A stretch of DNA of 7,537 nt from Pseudomonadota bacterium (GTDB lineage: Bacteria > Pseudomonadota > Alphaproteobacteria > Rhizobiales > Methylopilaceae), in NCBI GenBank assembly GCA_023430145.1, contig JAEZCD010000108.1:1-7537 (forward strand). Reading direction: 5' to 3'. Every line of letters starts with the position of its first letter. Positions within the stretch are counted from its first letter, which is position 1. Shown one piece after another: positions 5,375 through 7,537 of this stretch. The notes beneath the pieces were generated by a model that searched no databases, was not told where the DNA came from, and worked only from the letters and a program-made list of their open reading frames with translations. The position numbers were made by a program, and so were the translations under genes.

Positions 5375-5391
5375 CGGGCGAGGATCGCCCG
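5375..5391. other. Hairpin between the dipeptidase and CAP lipoprotein genes
   Basis: CGGGCGA (5375-5381) and TCGCCCG (5385-5391) form a perfect 7-bp stem with a GGA loop in the 86-bp spacer. The downstream bases TGGGGATTTGT hold only a short T-run, so it is at best a weak terminator. It may separate the two genes or merely lie in a shared transcript. Confidence 0.35.
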
Positions 5392-5417
5392 TGGGGATTT
5401 GTCGGGGAGCGGCGCGG

Positions 5418-6023
5418 ATGCGCGTTGCGAAATACGGGGCGCTCGGGTGCCTGCTTCTGGCGCTCGCGGCTTGCGGCGGCGGGACGACCGATTTCGAGCC
5501 GAGCGGCGGGGCGACGCTGTTCAAGGGCATGGCGGTGCCGGGCGCGCAGGTCGACACCGCGACCGCCGTCAGCGTCGTCTCGCAGTACCGGGCGGCGAAC
5601 GGCCTCGGGCCGGTCGCCGCCGATCCGGAGCTGAACCGCCTCGCCCGCGAGCAGGCGGAGGCCATGGCCCGCGCCGGCAAGATGGGGCACGCCGTCGACG
5701 GCACGCTCGACGTCCGCGCCCGGCGGGCCGGCTACCAGTACAGCCGGATCGCCGAGAACATCGCCGCCGGCCACGACAGCCTCGCCGACGCCTTCGCGGG
5801 CTGGAAGGATTCGAGCGGCCACCGCAAGAACATGCTGATGCCGCAGGCCTCGCGCATGGGCATCGCGGTCGCCCAGGCGCAGAACTCCCGCTACAAGGTC
5901 TATTGGGCGATGATCGTCGCCGAGCCGGCGCGGGAGCCGCCGCCGGTGCTCGGCGACGCGCAGCCGGCCGCCGCCGGGACGACGCTCTACATCGGCGCCG
6001 CACCGCCGCTGCCGCGGCCGTGA
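5418..6023 (+). CDS. CAP/SCP-domain lipoprotein
   Basis: The 201-residue product begins MRVAKYGALGCLLLALAACG: a signal peptide with lipobox L-A-A-C and acylated Cys19. Residues about 45-168 form a bacterial CAP (cysteine-rich secretory protein/antigen 5/PR-1) domain. Signature residues are His91 ('KMGHAVDG'), Glu113 ('IAENIAAGH'), His135 ('WKDSSGHRKNML') and the closing 'VYWAMIVAEP'. A Pro/Ala-rich tail ends the protein. It should be anchored in the envelope; molecular roles of bacterial CAP proteins are poorly known. The start at 5418 is chosen because it gives the lipobox at the right distance and has GGGGAG eight bases upstream. An in-frame earlier start at 5265 would overlap the dipeptidase gene by 67 bases and bury the signal peptide. 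It follows the dipeptidase by 86 bp, possibly as an operon of envelope genes. Confidence 0.92.
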   Translation: MRVAKYGALGCLLLALAACGGGTTDFEPSGGATLFKGMAVPGAQVDTATAVSVVSQYRAANGLGPVAADPELNRLAREQAEAMARAGKMGHAVDGTLDVRARRAGYQYSRIAENIAAGHDSLADAFAGWKDSSGHRKNMLMPQASRMGIAVAQAQNSRYKVYWAMIVAEPAREPPPVLGDAQPAAAGTTLYIGAAPPLPRP

Positions 6024-6038
6024 GGCCCCATCGCCCCG

Positions 6039-6055
6039 CGCGAACGGTTTTCGCG
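6039..6055. terminator. Weak candidate terminator after the CAP gene
   Basis: CGCGAA (6039-6044) and TTCGCG (6050-6055) pair around a CGGTT loop, 16 bases after the CAP gene stop. No T-run follows on the plus strand, so the call rests on position and pairing only. It begins the 220-bp convergent spacer. Confidence 0.3.
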
Positions 6056-6078
6056 GAGCGCCTGAGGGGCTCGACGGA

Positions 6079-6196
6079 CGTCATCCTGCGACGGCGCGGG
6101 ATCGCGGCTTTCTCTCGGTCGTCGGCGACAGCTGGAAAGATGGATCCTGCGCTTTCGCGTAGGATGACGAGCAGATGATTTCGCGCAGGATGACGA
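6079..6196. repeat. Cluster of degenerate short palindromic repeats in a convergent spacer
   Basis: The core CGCAGGATGACG recurs. It is inverted at 6079-6090 (CGTCATCCTGCG) and direct within TTTCGCGCAGGATGACGA (6179-6196). A near-identical copy TTTCGCGTAGGATGACGA lies at 6153-6170 (17 of 18 identical, offset 26 bp). ATCCTGCGC (6144-6152) pairs with GCGTAGGAT (6157-6165) across a TTTC loop with one G-T pair. The pattern looks like the remains of a dispersed palindromic element lying between the CAP and hlyD-family genes. It could also fold as a bidirectional transcription end. The rest of the spacer (6024-6243) holds no gene I can support. Confidence 0.65.
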
Positions 6197-6243
6197 AGAG
6201 TCTCCGCGCGCTTTCGTAGGGGCCGGGTCCCCGAGCGCCGCCC

Positions 6244-7537
6244 TCAATCCCGAAATGCCTTCTGCACCTGGTCGCGCAGCGGCTTCACGAAGTAGGACGC
6301 GACGGTGCGCGGCGCCGTCTTCAGGAAGGCCTCGACCGGCATGCCGGGGATCAGCTTCAGCCCGCCGAGCTTCTGCAGCTCGGCCGCCGGCACGCGGATG
6401 CGCACCACGTAGTAGCGCTCGCCGCTGCGCTCGTCGTGCCGCGCGTCCGGCGAGATGCGCGACACCTCGCCCGAAAGCTCCGGCGTCGTGTTGTGGCTGA
6501 AGGCGGAGAAGCGCAGCACCGCGGCCTGGCCGGGCTCGATCTGGTCGACGTCGTAGGGCGTCACGCGCGCCTCGACGGCGAGCTCGTCGGCGCCCGGCAC
6601 GATCAGCATGATCGCCTCTCCGGGGGAGACGACACCGCCCACCGTGTGCACGGCGAGCTCGTTGACGATGCCGGCCTGCGGGCTGCGGATGTCGACGCGC
6701 CTCAGCATGTCCTCGGCGCCGATGCGGCGCTCGGTCAGCTCGGAGGCCTGCTTTCTGATGTCGCCGAGCTCGCGCGCCACCTCCGAGCGGAGGTTCTGGT
6801 CGATCTGGATGATCTGCAGCTCGGTCTCGGTGATCTTGCCGCGCGTCTGAGCGCTGCTCGCAACGAGCGCGCCGCGCTCGCCCTCGAGCCGCGCCGCCTG
6901 CCTTTCCAAGGCGTTGACGCGGTCGATCGGCACGAGGTTCTTGGACAGGAGCCCGCGGACGCTCGCAAGCTCGCTCTCGATCAGCTCGAGCTCGCGCGCC
7001 TTGGCGGCGATCTGGCCGGCGAGGCCGTCGAGCTCCTGCCCGAGCTGGGCGATGCGCTCGGAAAGCTGTGCCTTCTGGCCGTCGCGGGCCGCCCGCCTGA
7101 GCTCGAAATGCCGCCGCTCGCCGGCGACGAGGCGGCCGACCTCGGGCGTCGCCGTGCGGGCGACGAATGCCTCCGGGAAGGCGATCTCGTCGGCGCCGTC
7201 GCGCTCGGCGAGAAGGCGAGCCTGGCGCGCGGCGAGCTCGTCGAGATTGCGCTCGATGACGCCGAGCGCGGCCCGCGTCTGCACCTCGTCGAGGCGCATG
7301 AGGATCTGCCCGGCCTCGACACGGTCGCCATCGGCGACCAGAAGCTCGCCGACGACGCCGCCGGTCGGATGCTGCACCTTCTTGACGTTGCTCTCGACGA
7401 CGAGGACGCCCGAGGCGATCACGGCGCCGGAGAGTTGCGTCGTCGCCGCCCAGCCGGCGACCGCGAGCACGAGCAGGCCCGCGGTCCCGGCGGCGAGCGC
7501 GAGGTGGCGATGGACGGAGCGCCGCGCGCTGCCGGAG
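6244..7537 (-). CDS. HlyD-family type I secretion periplasmic adaptor (N-terminus beyond window)
   Basis: 430 residues are visible and the frame stays open to the right edge without a convincing start; the few missing residues lie outside. Near the visible N-terminus is one membrane segment (about 11-33, 'HLALAAGTAGLLVLAVAGWAA'). The first lipoyl half follows, 'VKKVQHPTGGVVGELLVADG' with 'DRVEAGQILMRLDE' (about 51-84), then a long coiled-coil hairpin (about 88-270). The second lipoyl half and barrel are 'DIRSPQAGIVNELAVHTVGG' (about 282-301), and the C-terminal HlyD signature region is 'LKLIPGMPVEAFLKTAPRTV' (about 393-412). This is the PrsE/PrtE type adaptor, which links an inner-membrane ABC exporter to a TolC-like outer-membrane channel. 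The ABC transporter and substrate genes would be expected just beyond the right edge. It converges on the CAP gene. A GTG at 7470 would cut through the membrane segment and is not the start. Confidence 0.95.
   Translation of the reverse strand, partial: SGSARRSVHRHLALAAGTAGLLVLAVAGWAATTQLSGAVIASGVLVVESNVKKVQHPTGGVVGELLVADGDRVEAGQILMRLDEVQTRAALGVIERNLDELAARQARLLAERDGADEIAFPEAFVARTATPEVGRLVAGERRHFELRRAARDGQKAQLSERIAQLGQELDGLAGQIAAKARELELIESELASVRGLLSKNLVPIDRVNALERQAARLEGERGALVASSAQTRGKITETELQIIQIDQNLRSEVARELGDIRKQASELTERRIGAEDMLRRVDIRSPQAGIVNELAVHTVGGVVSPGEAIMLIVPGADELAVEARVTPYDVDQIEPGQAAVLRFSAFSHNTTPELSGEVSRISPDARHDERSGERYYVVRIRVPAAELQKLGGLKLIPGMPVEAFLKTAPRTVASYFVKPLRDQVQKAFRD

Noticed and set aside
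5255..6178. 307-codon plus-strand frame overlapping the dipeptidase end and CAP gene
   Set aside because: It is a different frame from the lipobox-bearing CAP protein, with Arg/Gly-rich low-complexity content and no recognisable domain.

Overview
The window reads as chromosomal DNA from a high-GC alphaproteobacterium, most likely Hyphomicrobiales (Rhizobiales). The evidence is an ActS/ActR (RegB/RegA) redox two-component pair, MmcB and DUF6481 proteins, a cysteine-free 41-residue L36, a perfect alphaproteobacterial LexA box (GAAC-N7-GAAC) and a RIME-like palindromic intergenic element. No transposase, integrase, phage gene or CRISPR array is visible, and the genes look like ordinary core and shell genes.

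Layout. Positions 1-229 (minus) hold the 5' part of a DUF1330 gene. Divergent from it is mmcB (361-861, plus), with a LexA box lying across its ATG, followed by a DUF6481 charged coiled-coil gene (952-1341, plus). These converge on the actS-actR pair (3308-1348, minus). The convergent stop codons sit inside one perfect palindrome. The 74-bp actS-actR gap holds a 17-bp tandem repeat next to the actR ribosome binding site. Upstream of actS, a 122-bp pair of inverted palindromic units (3352-3473) separates it from an exported TPR protein gene (4095-3487, minus). Before that lie rpmJ (4275-4150) and tRNA-Val(GAC) (4400-4326), which may share one promoter at about 4465-4494.

On the plus strand follow an exported VanX-like D-Ala-D-Ala dipeptidase (4588-5331) and a CAP/SCP-domain lipoprotein (5418-6023). 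A 220-bp convergent spacer carries degenerate copies of a short palindromic repeat. The window ends in a type I secretion HlyD-family adaptor (6244 to beyond 7537, minus), whose N-terminus is outside the window.

Functionally this is a mosaic: redox control (ActSR), SOS-linked DNA repair (MmcB), translation (L36, tRNA-Val), envelope proteins and a secretion adaptor. I see no convincing multi-gene novel system. The best leads are small-scale: the LexA box over the mmcB start codon, the tandem repeat before actR, the palindrome joining the two stop codons, and the hendecad repeat in the DUF6481 protein.
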